Shown here one piece after another: positions 42,211 to 51,761 of a stretch of DNA of 64,000 nucleotides; within the stretch, counting starts at the first letter, position 1, and each line of letters starts with the position of its first letter. This DNA is from Bacteroidales bacterium UBA6851 (GTDB lineage: Bacteria > Bacteroidota > Bacteroidia > Bacteroidales > UBA932). The stretch lies in the NCBI GenBank assembly GCA_002451795.1, contig DKDJ01000004.1, forward strand, positions 62,001 to 126,000, given 5' to 3'. The notes under the pieces are model-generated. The model saw only the letters and a list, made by a program, of their open reading frames with translations, made no database searches and had not been told where the DNA came from. Made by a program: the position numbers and the translations under genes.

Positions 42211-43398
42211 TTATTTTTCTATCTTTTTCCTAAGATCTTTAGGGAGAGCCGTCTTATGTACCATAATGCTAATTGTCTGTGCCTTCACGAAAGCCTCAGT
42301 GCAATACCATATTCCTTTATACTTACCAGTCTCACCCCATGAGTTCTTAACCATGTACCACTTCTTACCATCCTGATCTTTGGCGATGCCATAAATCTGC
42401 ATTCCATGATCATCGGTAATAGTCTTGTTGTCGTACTCTTCCTGACGACTCTCCTGAGTCACCTCTTTCTCCACAACCGAAATTGGAGCAGGCTTGCCTT
42501 CTTCCTTTCCTACCCAATGCTCCTGATCCGAACCGGCTTTCTGAGAGGCTTCTGTATCAATGTAGATACCAAGTCCATTGCGAGTAAATCCCGGATGGCT
42601 CACATCAGTACCCCAGGAAACAGTGTATCCCTTATCGATAGCGTTGTCAATTACCTCCATCATATCATCAATAGGGACATTAAAGGACTCATCCCAACGC
42701 CAGTTGTCACTAACCTCAAGCGGACTCCACTCATAGAAAGGATAGCTCATAAAAGAAGTAATGGAAACATAGTCTTCAGGAACGATCTTCATGGCATCAC
42801 GATATGAGATAGGATCAAACTGCTTTCCTCCGCTTACGAAAGACTCTGGATACTTTCCAAAATAGGTATCAAGGATTGCCTGAAAACCCGGCTTCCACGC
42901 TGTGGTAAGCTTACGGTTTGGATTCTTGGCCACTGCCGAGATATAACCTTTCAGCACAGCATCAAGCTCACTCTGAGCAGGAAGAGGCGTGCCATAATTC
43001 ATTCCACTCATTTCAGAAAGAGGAACAAGTCCGTAGTCTTTCACAACATGTAGAACATCCTCCGACTCGGAACCAGCGCTAAAAGTGAGATTGCCGTCAA
43101 GCCTTACATACTTAACAGCCCTGTCCATATAGGAGTGGGACACTGCAAAGAAAACTGAAAAATCAGGATATTGTGCTGGATCTTTGATACCACAAAGTCT
43201 AATGGCCTCCGACTCAAGGAAACTGATGGTTGAATAAGCCCAACAGGTACCGCTTGACGCCTGATTTTTAATGGATGTAATAGGATTGGCCTTCACGGTA
43301 GTGAAGGTATACTCAAGGTCAGATACTTGAGTAGCTTTCTGTGCAAATGCAAATACACTAACGCACACAAGAGCAAATGAAATGGCAATCTTCTTCAT
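42211..43398 (-). CDS. Secreted C1-family (bleomycin hydrolase-like) cysteine peptidase
   Basis: 395 residues from the ATG at 43398 with a signal peptide (1-19). The papain-clan triad is present: Cys52 in NQASSGTCWAYST, His in TDDHGMQIYG and Asn in MVKNSWGE. The spacing and the long insertion between Cys and His match the PepC/bleomycin hydrolase subfamily, many Bacteroidota members of which are secreted. Substrates are unknown peptides. It is the first gene of the five-gene operon ending at 38577. Its promoter follows the gapA terminator directly. Confidence 0.9.
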   Translation of the reverse strand: MKKIAISFALVCVSVFAFAQKATQVSDLEYTFTTVKANPITSIKNQASSGTCWAYSTISFLESEAIRLCGIKDPAQYPDFSVFFAVSHSYMDRAVKYVRLDGNLTFSAGSESEDVLHVVKDYGLVPLSEMSGMNYGTPLPAQSELDAVLKGYISAVAKNPNRKLTTAWKPGFQAILDTYFGKYPESFVSGGKQFDPISYRDAMKIVPEDYVSITSFMSYPFYEWSPLEVSDNWRWDESFNVPIDDMMEVIDNAIDKGYTVSWGTDVSHPGFTRNGLGIYIDTEASQKAGSDQEHWVGKEEGKPAPISVVEKEVTQESRQEEYDNKTITDDHGMQIYGIAKDQDGKKWYMVKNSWGETGKYKGIWYCTEAFVKAQTISIMVHKTALPKDLRKKIEK

Positions 43399-43419
43399 AA
43401 CCTGCAAATGTTTTAGACA

Positions 43420-43427
43420 CAAATATA
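43420..43427 (-). promoter_or_regulatory. -7 box of the peptidase-pssA operon
   Basis: TATATTTG on the minus strand, with TTG at 43446-43448 (18 bp). It abuts the T-tract of the gapA terminator. Predicted leader about 18 nt. Confidence 0.7.
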
Positions 43428-43466
43428 CAAAAAAAAGATGATGACCAATATATTGGACATCATCTT
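43428..43466 (-). terminator. gapA terminator
   Basis: 9-bp outer arms (43435-43443 with 43458-43466) continue into an inner CCAAT/ATTGG pairing; on the minus strand the hairpin runs into eight T. It lies 31 bp after the gapA stop. Confidence 0.92.
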
Positions 43467-43496
43467 GTTGACTTATTCTTAAAGACTTTTAGGGAA

Positions 43497-44495
43497 TTAC
43501 TTTGTAATTACCTTAGCCATCTCAAGAACCTTGTTAGAGTAACCCCACTCGTTATCGTACCAAGCGCAAACCTTCACGAAAGTAGGATCAAGCTGGATAC
43601 CAGCCTTAACATCGAAGATAGATGTGTGAGAGTCGTTACGGAAATCGGTAGAGACAACAGCCTCATCGGTATATCCGAGAACGCCCTTGAGCTCACCCTC
43701 AGAAGCCTTCTTCATAGCAGCGCAGATCTCCTCGTATGTGCAAGGCTTCTCAAGCTCTGCGGTAAGATCAACGAAGCTGACATCAGAAGTAGGAACACGG
43801 AGTGACATACCGGTAAGTTTGCCATTAAGAACAGGAAGAACCTTACCTACAGCCTTAGCAGCACCAGTAGATGAAGGGATGATATTCTCAAGAATACCAC
43901 GACCACCTCTCCAATCCTTCTTTGAAGGACCGTCAACGGTCTTCTGGGTAGCAGTAGCAGCGTGAACAGTGGTCATGAGACCTCTCTTGATACCAAAAGT
44001 GTCGTTAAGAACCTTGGAAATAGGAGCAAGGCAGTTGGTGGTGCAAGAAGCGTTAGAGATAATGTCCTGGCCAGCGTATGTCTCATGGTTAACACCATAA
44101 ACGAACATAGGGGTAGAATCCTTTGAAGGAGCAGACATGATGACTTTCTTTGCACCGGCCTGGATGTGCTTGCGTGCAGTCTCGTCAGTAAGGAAGAAAC
44201 CTGTAGACTCGACTACTACATCAGCAGCAACCTCGTTCCACTTGAGGTTTGCAGGATCCATCTCAGCCGTGATACGGATCTTCTTGCCATTTACAACAAG
44301 AGCACCGTCCTCTACTGAAACCTCACCCTTGAAATGTCCGTGTACTGAATCGTACTTGAGCATGTAAGCAAGATAGTCTGGATCGAGAAGGTCGTTGATA
44401 CCAACTACCTCAATGTCATTTGAGAAGTTCTCAACTGCGGCACGGAATACCATACGGCCGATACGACCAAATCCGTTAATACCAAGTTTTACCAT
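43497..44495 (-). CDS. gapA: Glyceraldehyde-3-phosphate dehydrogenase, type I
   Basis: 332 residues. The NAD-binding GINGFGRIGR (5-14) is followed by the catalytic Cys151 in SNASCTTNCLAP. HAATATQKTVDGPSKKDWRGGR is the S-loop and WYDNEWGYSNKV the C-terminal block. Asp in INDLLD favours NAD. It oxidises glyceraldehyde 3-phosphate in glycolysis. It is monocistronic, with a strong promoter and a strong terminator. The leader is about 57 nt. Confidence 0.97.
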   Translation of the reverse strand: MVKLGINGFGRIGRMVFRAAVENFSNDIEVVGINDLLDPDYLAYMLKYDSVHGHFKGEVSVEDGALVVNGKKIRITAEMDPANLKWNEVAADVVVESTGFFLTDETARKHIQAGAKKVIMSAPSKDSTPMFVYGVNHETYAGQDIISNASCTTNCLAPISKVLNDTFGIKRGLMTTVHAATATQKTVDGPSKKDWRGGRGILENIIPSSTGAAKAVGKVLPVLNGKLTGMSLRVPTSDVSFVDLTAELEKPCTYEEICAAMKKASEGELKGVLGYTDEAVVSTDFRNDSHTSIFDVKAGIQLDPTFVKVCAWYDNEWGYSNKVLEMAKVITK

Positions 44496-44555
44496 TTCTA
44501 AAACGTAATTAAATTATAAAAATCGTTAATAAACTCTATTTCAAAAATCGCGGTG

Positions 44556-44586
44556 CAAATTTATCAAAAAAGTATGAATTTTTCAA
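44556..44586 (-). promoter_or_regulatory. gapA promoter
   Basis: On the minus strand TTG (44584-44586), 20 bp, TAAATTTG (44556-44563), followed by CA. Confidence 0.85.
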
Positions 44587-44587
44587 T

Positions 44588-44595
44588 TATATTTG
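44588..44595 (+). promoter_or_regulatory. -7 box of surE-lpxB
   Basis: TATATTTG. It lies back to back with the gapA promoter; the two promoters overlap within 40 bp. Predicted leader about 28 nt. Confidence 0.7.
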
Positions 44596-44627
44596 TGCAA
44601 AAGTCAAAAATAAATCACGTCATAGAA

Positions 44628-45458
44628 ATGAAGATTCTCATCACCAATGATGACTGCTACACAGCTAAAGGCATAGGGGTCCTTTACGATATTCTAAAGC
44701 CTTACGGCGACATCACAAGCGTAGCCCCCAAAAAGCCACAGAGCGGCATGTCCATGGCCGTATCCATGGGACTCAAGCCAATAGGAGTCAAGAAGATAGG
44801 ACAGACAAGCGGACTTGGCAGCTGGTACCTTGACGGCACGCCAGCAAGCTGTATAAAATATGGCATTGACAATATTTTCCATCCGCAGACGCCAGACCTA
44901 ATCGTAAGCGGCATCAACCACGGAAGCAACGCCGCGACAGCCTCTCTCTACTCTGGGACAATAGGTGCAGCCATGGAAGCTGCAGTCAACGGAATTCCAG
45001 GGATTGGAGTGAGTTTGGACTGTTATTCTCCTGATGCCGATTTCAGTGCAGTAAAGGAATGGCTGCCTTCCATTCTTGACAAGCTCTTACCGATACTCAA
45101 GTACTGTTCCCAAGGAGCGTTCTACAATATCAATTTTCCTAATCTCCCGTCAGAGAAGATATCTGGGGTAAAGATCTGCCACATGGGCAAGGCTCACTGG
45201 GAACGCGAGTACAGACCATACTTTGAATACCTCCATGAAATCGGAGCTACCGCATGCAGCAAAGATATAGAATATGTAAGGGAGGCCGAGCAGAATGGCG
45301 AAACCGTATATGTAATGGCTGGAGATTTCACCGACAACGGTGACAACAAATACCCATCCGACCACCTTCTGCTTTCAGAAGGATACATCACGATTACCCC
45401 ACAAAACATTGACAACACGGATTACGAAGAAATACAGAGACTATGCGGTATTATCTGA
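44628..45458 (+). CDS. surE: 5'/3'-nucleotidase SurE
   Basis: 276 residues from the ATG at 44628. The metal site is in MKILITNDDCYTAKG (Asp8, Asp9), where the usual Gly after the Asp pair is Cys. Other family blocks are SGMSMAVSM, DGTPASCIKYGI and VSGINHGSNA...YSGTIGAAMEA. It dephosphorylates nucleoside monophosphates. Upstream in-frame codons overlap the promoters and were rejected. It overlaps lpxB by 16 bp. Confidence 0.95.
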   Translation: MKILITNDDCYTAKGIGVLYDILKPYGDITSVAPKKPQSGMSMAVSMGLKPIGVKKIGQTSGLGSWYLDGTPASCIKYGIDNIFHPQTPDLIVSGINHGSNAATASLYSGTIGAAMEAAVNGIPGIGVSLDCYSPDADFSAVKEWLPSILDKLLPILKYCSQGAFYNINFPNLPSEKISGVKICHMGKAHWEREYRPYFEYLHEIGATACSKDIEYVREAEQNGETVYVMAGDFTDNGDNKYPSDHLLLSEGYITITPQNIDNTDYEEIQRLCGII

Positions 45459-46585
45459 TTGCGGGTGAGGCTTCTGGAGATCTTCATGGAAGCAACCTAA
45501 TCAAGGGACTTGTAGCTGAGGACCCGGAATCCGAATTCAGGTTTTGGGGCGGAGATATGATGGAAGATGCCGCCAAGAGCCGACCTCACCAACTTGTAGT
45601 TCACTATAGGAATGGGGCAGTAATGGGAGCTACTGATGTAGTCGCCAAAGCCGGAAAACTTCTTGGAAACATCAAGATGTGCAAGCAAGACATTGAGTCA
45701 TACTCTCCAGATGTTGTGATACTGATAGACTATCCTGGATTCAACATGCAAATCGCCAAATTCTGTCATCAGCACGCACACAAGGTCTTCTATTACATTG
45801 CCCCCAAGACCTGGGCATCCAGAGAAAGCCGCAACAGAAAACTAAAAGCATGGGTTGACAAGCTCTTTATTGTTTTTCCCTTTGAGAAAAAGTACTTTAA
45901 GAGCAAGGGAATCCCATATATCTACGAGGGCAACCCCCTTATAGATGCCATCGAAGGCCATGATTTCTCACCAGTCCATAAAGGAAACTACATTGCAATC
46001 CTTGCTGGTTCCAGAAAATCAGAAATATCCAGAATGATGCCTGTATGCATGGAAATGGCAGATCAGCTGCATTCTCTTCCAAGGTATAGCTCCTATCATT
46101 TCATCGTAGCCGGTGCCCCTGCTCGCGACAACGCAGACTATGCCTCTTTCATAGGCAATCGCGATTATGTCCATCTGGTTTTTAACCGCACATACGACAT
46201 TCTCAAATATGCCAAATCCGCCGTCATCAATTCAGGAACAGCATCTCTGGAGGCGGCTTTGATAGGTACACCTCAAGTCGTTGGATGGAGCACAACTCCC
46301 CTCACCTATTTCATCGGGAAATACATCCTAAGAGTTCTGGACCACATCAAGTTCATATCTTTAGGAAACCTCTGCCTTGATAGACCAGCATTCAAAGAAC
46401 TCATCCAAAAAGACTTCACTCCAGATTCTCTCATCGATGAGACACGAAGAATCATAGAGGACGAGCAATACCGTCAAAGAATGCTTTCAGACTACGCTGA
46501 AATACATGATTCTCTCGGCGGGCCAGGAGCCTCAAGAAGAGTTGCCAGCCGCATGGTGTCAATACTCTCTGGGGCCGAAGATTGA
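45443..46585 (+). CDS. lpxB: Lipid-A-disaccharide synthase
   Basis: 380 residues of the GT19 family. It starts YYLIAGEASGDLHGSNLI, with WGGDMM and the DYPGFNMQIAKF block. Later blocks are YYIAPKTWASRESR, GNPLID, ILAGSRKSEI and NSGTASLEAALIGTPQVVGW. It joins UDP-2,3-diacylglucosamine and lipid X at the inner membrane, in lipid A synthesis. It is coupled to surE by overlap. The 3' end overlaps the convergent yggS by 27 bp. Confidence 0.95.
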   Translation: MRYYLIAGEASGDLHGSNLIKGLVAEDPESEFRFWGGDMMEDAAKSRPHQLVVHYRNGAVMGATDVVAKAGKLLGNIKMCKQDIESYSPDVVILIDYPGFNMQIAKFCHQHAHKVFYYIAPKTWASRESRNRKLKAWVDKLFIVFPFEKKYFKSKGIPYIYEGNPLIDAIEGHDFSPVHKGNYIAILAGSRKSEISRMMPVCMEMADQLHSLPRYSSYHFIVAGAPARDNADYASFIGNRDYVHLVFNRTYDILKYAKSAVINSGTASLEAALIGTPQVVGWSTTPLTYFIGKYILRVLDHIKFISLGNLCLDRPAFKELIQKDFTPDSLIDETRRIIEDEQYRQRMLSDYAEIHDSLGGPGASRRVASRMVSILSGAED

Positions 46586-47242
46586 AGTACCGATACGCAC
46601 CATCGTGGCGTTGTACTCCAACGCAATACGCCAGTCGTCTGACATTCCGATGGAAAGTTGCCTGAACTCCGGAAGTTCAAAAAACAAGTCTTTCAGATAA
46701 TCCATAAAAGAGGATATACGCGAGAAGTCAGCTCGAATATCTTCTTGATTGTCCGTATGGGTCGCCATCCCCATAAGACCGCAGAACTTCACATTTGAGT
46801 ATTTGTCCGCACGGAAAAGCACATCCAGAATTTCTTCTTCCGCAAATCCCTGTTTGGTCTGTTCAGCAGCGATGTGCAGTTCAAGAAGGACATTAATTAC
46901 CTTTCCATTAGCCTTTCCCCACTCGTTGATACTGTCAAGAAGATGAATCGAGTCCACTGACTGCACCATGTCAGCATAAGGAAGAACCATTTTCAACTTA
47001 TTGGTTTGAAGATGGCCGATAAAGTGCCACTCAAGCTCCTCTCTTGGAACACCCATCTCAGAATGAAGCGTCATAAACTTCCGTTCAAATTCTTGTGGAC
47101 GACTTTCAGCAAAGCACTTCTGTCCTGCTTTCATTGCATCCAATATGGAATCAAGAGGATGGAATTTGGAAACTGCCACCAGTTTTACTTCCGGTGGCAG
47201 TTCCTTTATTATCTTTTCTATATTGTCCTTAATCTGGCTCAT
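46559..47242 (-). CDS. YggS-family PLP homeostasis protein
   Basis: 227 residues. A single-domain PLP-binding barrel with the PLP Lys26 (KLVAVSKFHP), the family block EWHFIGHLQTNK, SVDS and the end LSIGMSDDWRIALE...VRIGTSIFG. It keeps pyridoxal phosphate and amino acid pools balanced; it has no enzyme activity in tested homologues. The start codon overlaps the yidC stop by one base. The tail overlaps lpxB by 27 bp. Confidence 0.94.
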   Translation of the reverse strand: MSQIKDNIEKIIKELPPEVKLVAVSKFHPLDSILDAMKAGQKCFAESRPQEFERKFMTLHSEMGVPREELEWHFIGHLQTNKLKMVLPYADMVQSVDSIHLLDSINEWGKANGKVINVLLELHIAAEQTKQGFAEEEILDVLFRADKYSNVKFCGLMGMATHTDNQEDIRADFSRISSFMDYLKDLFFELPEFRQLSIGMSDDWRIALEYNATMVRIGTSIFGPREY

Positions 47243-49113
47243 TATTTTCTTCTTGCTTTCTTCTGCTGCTCTTTAAGCTGCTGTTCTTGAAGACGCTGAG
47301 CTTCCTCAAGCTTTATCTGCCATTTACTCTTCGGCATAGGCTTACCTTCAGAAGCACGAACTTTCTCAAGCACAGTCTCCGGCTTTATTGACTTGCGAAT
47401 AATCCATGTCTGGGCTATTGATATCAATTGGGACAAAAGATAGTAATAACTCAAGGCCGCAGAGAGACTATTGCAGATGAAGAACATCATTATAGGCATC
47501 ATCCACAAAGACATGAATCTCATAGACGCCGCACTTGGATCATTCGCATTCGGCTGTGAGCCCATGGTTATTTTCGAGTAAATCCACATGGTAGCAGCCA
47601 TAAGCAGAGCGAAAAGCGAAAGGTGATCTCCAAGGAGAGGAATTCTTACTCCAAAATCGACTATCGAGTCATAGGCTGAAAGATCATGACACCACAAGAA
47701 TGACTGCTGCCTAAGCTCAATGGAAGCCGGGAAGAACCTAAACATTGCCCACAAGATAGGGAAAGTAAGTAGGGTCGGAAGACATCCTCCCATAGGACTC
47801 GCACCTGCCCTCTTGTACAGATTCATTATGGCCTGCTGTTTCTTGAGCTGTTCCTGCTGATTGTCCGCATGAGGATACTTCGCATTAATCTTGTCAATCT
47901 CAGGCTTCAGAGCCGAAATCTTGGCAGAGGAAGAGAATGACTTGTATGTCAATGGGAATACAACAATCTTGATGACCAATGTCATGAGAAGTATAATCAA
48001 GCCGAAACTGCTGATAAAACGATGGAAGAAATCAAACATCGGAATGATAAAATACTTCGTAAACCAGCCTACGAGCCACCCGCCAAGAGGAATAATCTTC
48101 TCGAACTTCTGATCATAACTCTTGAGTGTCTGGTAATGGTTAGGGCCGAAATAGAACTCAAATGGGACAGTAACATTTTTTCCAACAGGCAACTCGGAGC
48201 GCATCTTCGCAGAACAATCCATAAGATTGCGCTGAGGGTCATCTTCAGGTCTGAAGTTTATAGAAAGTTCGGCAGAAGCCATCTGATTTGGTGCACGGAA
48301 AATCGTTGAGAAAAACTGCTGTTGGAAAGCGAACCAGCTGAGTTTCGAATCAATTCTCTTGGAAGCACTACGTCCACGGCCGAGTTCCTCTGGTTTCTTA
48401 TCCCCCTCAAAATAATAATCTGCCTTGGAATACTGGACTTCGTTCTTGTATCCCTTCTCCATACGAGGGACGGTAATATTGAAGTCCATATCGAACATGC
48501 TCACATTCTTCGGAATAATCTCATCCATATTTACGAAGGACAAGTCATTCTTCAAAATATAACTATCCTCGGTAAGAGTATATTTCTGTTCGATGTAACC
48601 ACCGTTGCGGAACGGCAGTCGCATCACAACTACACTGTCGGACGCACTTGCCACAGTGAAATTGAAGTTCTTGGTCTTAATATACTCTCCCGCATAAATA
48701 CTCAGAGAATACTCAGACTGTCCTGGGCGAAAAAGGTTAAGGGCTGTACTATCGTAGTTGAAATAGTCCTTTACCTGCACGGAATAAGGTTGCGCTCCAA
48801 GAGTGCTCAAGACCACCTTGATCTTTGAGTTCTCAAGTACCACCTTTTCCTGAACGGAGGCCATCTCGCTTGCAGCCTGAAGACAGGAGTCCTTATATAC
48901 TGGCTGTGATACTTCCGCTTTTAGGGAAGAGACACTATCAGCTGATATATCAGAAGATACCAAGGACGAGTCAAATGGCATCTGTGATAGGGCTATAGAG
49001 TCCTGTTGAGCCTTGAATTCTGCATATTTTGCAGCCCTTTTATTTTCAAAAACTGTAAAGCCTAAAAAGATAGCGGCTATAAGTACGAATCCGATTACTG
49101 AATTCTTATCCAT
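47242..49113 (-). CDS. yidC: Membrane protein insertase YidC
   Basis: 623 residues. An N-terminal transmembrane helix (about 5-23), a large periplasmic beta-sandwich domain (about 80-350) and a C-terminal five-helix insertase core (about 355-590; FDFFHRFISSFGLIILLMTLVIKIVVFPLTYKSF). The core ends with a Lys/Gln-rich tail that can contact ribosomes. The PLTYKSFSSSAKISALKPEI coiled hairpin and GASPMGGCLPTLLTFPILWAMFRFF are diagnostic. It inserts inner-membrane proteins. It is one base from both neighbours (TAATG overlaps) in a three-gene operon. Confidence 0.96.
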   Translation of the reverse strand: MDKNSVIGFVLIAAIFLGFTVFENKRAAKYAEFKAQQDSIALSQMPFDSSLVSSDISADSVSSLKAEVSQPVYKDSCLQAASEMASVQEKVVLENSKIKVVLSTLGAQPYSVQVKDYFNYDSTALNLFRPGQSEYSLSIYAGEYIKTKNFNFTVASASDSVVVMRLPFRNGGYIEQKYTLTEDSYILKNDLSFVNMDEIIPKNVSMFDMDFNITVPRMEKGYKNEVQYSKADYYFEGDKKPEELGRGRSASKRIDSKLSWFAFQQQFFSTIFRAPNQMASAELSINFRPEDDPQRNLMDCSAKMRSELPVGKNVTVPFEFYFGPNHYQTLKSYDQKFEKIIPLGGWLVGWFTKYFIIPMFDFFHRFISSFGLIILLMTLVIKIVVFPLTYKSFSSSAKISALKPEIDKINAKYPHADNQQEQLKKQQAIMNLYKRAGASPMGGCLPTLLTFPILWAMFRFFPASIELRQQSFLWCHDLSAYDSIVDFGVRIPLLGDHLSLFALLMAATMWIYSKITMGSQPNANDPSAASMRFMSLWMMPIMMFFICNSLSAALSYYYLLSQLISIAQTWIIRKSIKPETVLEKVRASEGKPMPKSKWQIKLEEAQRLQEQQLKEQQKKARRK

Positions 49114-50834
49114 TATTTATTTTCCTCCTCAAGTCTAATCTTTTCCTCAAGCCTACGGAGTTCCGCCTTTGCACTATCAATCTTCTGCTGCATCTGTTGG
49201 ATCAGCGGCGCACTGTTTTTGGAAGCGGCAAAGAATCCAATATTGTTCTCATAAGTGGTGATATCCTGCTGAAGAGCATTATATTTGGCAATAAGGCTAT
49301 CTTTAGGGCTCTTTGAAGAATGCCCCTGATAAGACTGGCCACCACGCTGTTTTGCAAACAAAGGGAACTTCTCTTGCATTGCTGCCTTGAACTCAGCATT
49401 AACCTTATCTTTTTCCTTGAACGGAACGTGACCTATAGACTGCCACTTCTCATTGAAAGAACGCATCTGTGCAGCATTGGCTGCATCGTCTTCGGTACAC
49501 TGATAAGCCTGGACCTCTTCGATCAGTCTCTTCTTGGACTTAAGATTACCATAATAGTCGTTCTCTCCGCCAGCATTGGCATCTCTATTGGCAAAGAACT
49601 CATCACACGCAGCACGGAAACGTTTCCACAGCTGCTCTGATTTCTTGCGAGGAACGGCTCCAATTTCCTTCCATTGCTTCTGAAGGGAGATGAGCTGATC
49701 AGTAGTTTTCTTCCACTCAGTGCTTGACTTTAGGCTCTCCGCCTGCTCAATAATAGACTGTTTCTTCTCAAGATTGGCAGTCATGCTATCCTTGATGGAG
49801 GTATAATGATCCCTCTTTCTCGCAAAGAACTTATCACACGCTGCACGGAAACGGTCGTATATTTTCTGATTTTCTTTCTTGGTAGCGAAACCGATAGTCC
49901 TCCACTCTGCTTGCAGGGCTTCAATCTCCTTAGAAAGGGTATTCCAGTCGGACGCATTTGAAATCTCCCTATCGGCAATCTCCTCCAACTTCTCACAAAG
50001 GGCCTTCTTCTTTTCAAGATTTTCTTCCTGCTGGACTTTCAATCCCTCAAAATAAGCCTGATACTTCTTGTTGATAACAGAGGTAGCTGCTTTAAACCTA
50101 TCCCAGATTTCCTCTCTCTTCTCTTTGGCTACAGGGCCAAACTCTTTCCACTGCTCGTGCAATTTCTGCAGCTCATGAAAAGCATTAACAACATTCTCGT
50201 TCTCCGCAAGTTTTTCAGCGGCCGCGCAGAAAGCTTCCTTAGCCTCAAGATTCTTCTTGAAGTCAAGATCTCTCAAGTCCCTATTAATCTTGACCATATC
50301 ATAGAACTTCTCCACATAGTACTGATATGAGTCATTGATATCGCGATAAGACTGCATAGGGACCGGACCAGCTTCACGCCAACGGTTCTGAAGATCCCTA
50401 AATGTGGAGAACTGTGAACTTACATCCTCCTGTCCTTCCACAAGTTGCTTCAACTCCTCTATTATAGCCTTTTTCTTTTCAAGGTTCTCCTCCCTTTCGG
50501 CTTCGAGACGACTCATATACTCAGAGCGTTCTTTTTTATAATCAGAATAGATGGCCTTGAAATTCTGCTCCACTACTTCTAATGGATTATCTCCCGCAGC
50601 ACTCTCTTCTCCATTTTCACCCTTAAGTTTAGAAAGAAGTTTATAGAACGCCGACTTCACAGCCTCAAGTTCCTTAGAACGGGACATCGCATCCTCACTG
50701 CTACGGATGGAAACAAACAAGTCGGACAATTCAGCTAAAGATTTGCCAGAGAGGTCCTGAATGACATCAGAATCCTTTTCTTCTACGTCTGAGATGACTT
50801 CTTGAATCTTCTCAGGAATAATGTTTTCGCTCAT
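49113..50834 (-). CDS. DUF349 repeat protein
   Basis: 573 residues from the ATG at 50834. Five or so DUF349 repeats of about 75 residues cover positions 120-530. Each has a Trp-x-x-x-Gly motif followed by a basic arm (WREAGPVP, WKEFGPVAKEKREEIWDRF, WRTIGFATKKENQKIYDRF, WKEIGAVPRKKSEQLWKRF, WQSIGHVPFKEKD). It is highly charged and helical. The role is unknown; bacterial DUF349 proteins are linked to RNA or stress functions in some species. The C-terminal coiled coil includes QQMQQKIDSAKAELRRLEEKI. First gene of the yidC operon, with its own -7 box. Confidence 0.85.
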   Translation of the reverse strand: MSENIIPEKIQEVISDVEEKDSDVIQDLSGKSLAELSDLFVSIRSSEDAMSRSKELEAVKSAFYKLLSKLKGENGEESAAGDNPLEVVEQNFKAIYSDYKKERSEYMSRLEAEREENLEKKKAIIEELKQLVEGQEDVSSQFSTFRDLQNRWREAGPVPMQSYRDINDSYQYYVEKFYDMVKINRDLRDLDFKKNLEAKEAFCAAAEKLAENENVVNAFHELQKLHEQWKEFGPVAKEKREEIWDRFKAATSVINKKYQAYFEGLKVQQEENLEKKKALCEKLEEIADREISNASDWNTLSKEIEALQAEWRTIGFATKKENQKIYDRFRAACDKFFARKRDHYTSIKDSMTANLEKKQSIIEQAESLKSSTEWKKTTDQLISLQKQWKEIGAVPRKKSEQLWKRFRAACDEFFANRDANAGGENDYYGNLKSKKRLIEEVQAYQCTEDDAANAAQMRSFNEKWQSIGHVPFKEKDKVNAEFKAAMQEKFPLFAKQRGGQSYQGHSSKSPKDSLIAKYNALQQDITTYENNIGFFAASKNSAPLIQQMQQKIDSAKAELRRLEEKIRLEEENK

Positions 50835-50863
50835 AATATCAGAGTTTTTGTATTTAAGAACCA

Positions 50864-50871
50864 CAAATATA
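50864..50871 (-). promoter_or_regulatory. -7 box of the DUF349-yidC-yggS operon
   Basis: TATATTTG on the minus strand; leader about 27 nt; no clear -33 box. Confidence 0.7.
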
Positions 50872-50892
50872 ATGAAATTCCAAAACTGTTCC

Positions 50893-50900
50893 TAAATTTG
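50893..50900 (+). promoter_or_regulatory. -7 box of trmD
   Basis: TAAATTTG followed by CA; leader about 23 nt; divergent from the DUF349 operon. Confidence 0.7.
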
Positions 50901-50926
50901 CAGATGTATTTTCATCAATTAACACA

Positions 50927-51601
50927 ATGCGCATAGATATAATTACAGTTGTTCCCGAACTTCTTGATAGTCCGCTATCCCATTCCATTGTTGGACGCGC
51001 CATCAAAAGAGGTCTCGTGGACATCAAAGTCCATAACCTCAGGAAATATGGAATCGGGCCGAGAAAGAATGTAGACGACTACAGTTACGGTGGCGATGCA
51101 GGAATGGTGATTATGGTCGAGCCGGTATACAAAATGATAGAGGAGCTCAAGTCAGAAAGGCATTACGATGAGATTATCTACATGTCTCCAGATGGAGAAA
51201 AGCTCAATCAGTCTATATCCAACAGTTTATCGATGCTCGAAAACATCATAATACTCTGCGGCCACTATAAAGGGATAGATCATAGAATAAGAGAGCATCT
51301 TATTACCCGCGAGATATCCGTAGGAGACTATGTAGTAAGCGGCGGAGAAATCCCGGCAGCGCTTCTTACAGACTCCATAGTAAGACTCATCCCGGGAGCT
51401 CTGACCGACGAAACATCTGCACTGTCAGACTCTTTTCAGGATAACCTGCTCTCCCCTCCCGTATATACAAGGCCGGCCGAATTCAACGGATGGAAAGTAC
51501 CAGATGTTCTCTTAAGTGGCAACCCACGACTCATCAAGGAATGGCAAGATCACATCGCGTTGGAAAGGACGGAACTTCTTAGGCCAGAGTTACTTAAATA
51601 G
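50927..51601 (+). CDS. trmD: tRNA (guanine-37-N1)-methyltransferase
   Basis: 224 residues of the SPOUT superfamily. Motifs: MRIDIITVVPELLDSPLSHSI, VDDYSYGGDAGMVIMVEP (GGDAGM in place of the common GGGAGM) and the knot ISVGDYVVSGGEIPAALLTDSIVRLIPG. It methylates G37 to prevent frameshifting. Its stop is inside a 7-bp AT-rich hairpin (51588-51606), too weak to be called a terminator. Confidence 0.96.
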   Translation: MRIDIITVVPELLDSPLSHSIVGRAIKRGLVDIKVHNLRKYGIGPRKNVDDYSYGGDAGMVIMVEPVYKMIEELKSERHYDEIIYMSPDGEKLNQSISNSLSMLENIIILCGHYKGIDHRIREHLITREISVGDYVVSGGEIPAALLTDSIVRLIPGALTDETSALSDSFQDNLLSPPVYTRPAEFNGWKVPDVLLSGNPRLIKEWQDHIALERTELLRPELLK

Positions 51602-51729
51602 TAACTTTCACCAGGAAGATTACCATACGTCTTTTCTTGCCGCAAATAGAAGGGAGAAGTATGAAAATTTTAAGTTATTAAATATTTTTATAATCAAAAA
51701 TAAATTCACGAAATTTTTTCGAAAAATTC

Positions 51730-51758
51730 TTGCAAATAGAAAATTTTGATTATCTTTG
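51730..51758 (+). promoter_or_regulatory. Promoter of the small-RNA candidate
   Basis: TTG (51730-51732), 18 bp, TATCTTTG (51751-51758) followed by CA. It faces no known protein gene: the next plus-strand gene starts at 56465. Confidence 0.7.
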
Positions 51759-51761
51759 CAT

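Noticed and set aside
51588..51606. Hairpin at the trmD stop as a terminator
   Set aside because: Only 7 AT-rich base pairs and no T-tract.
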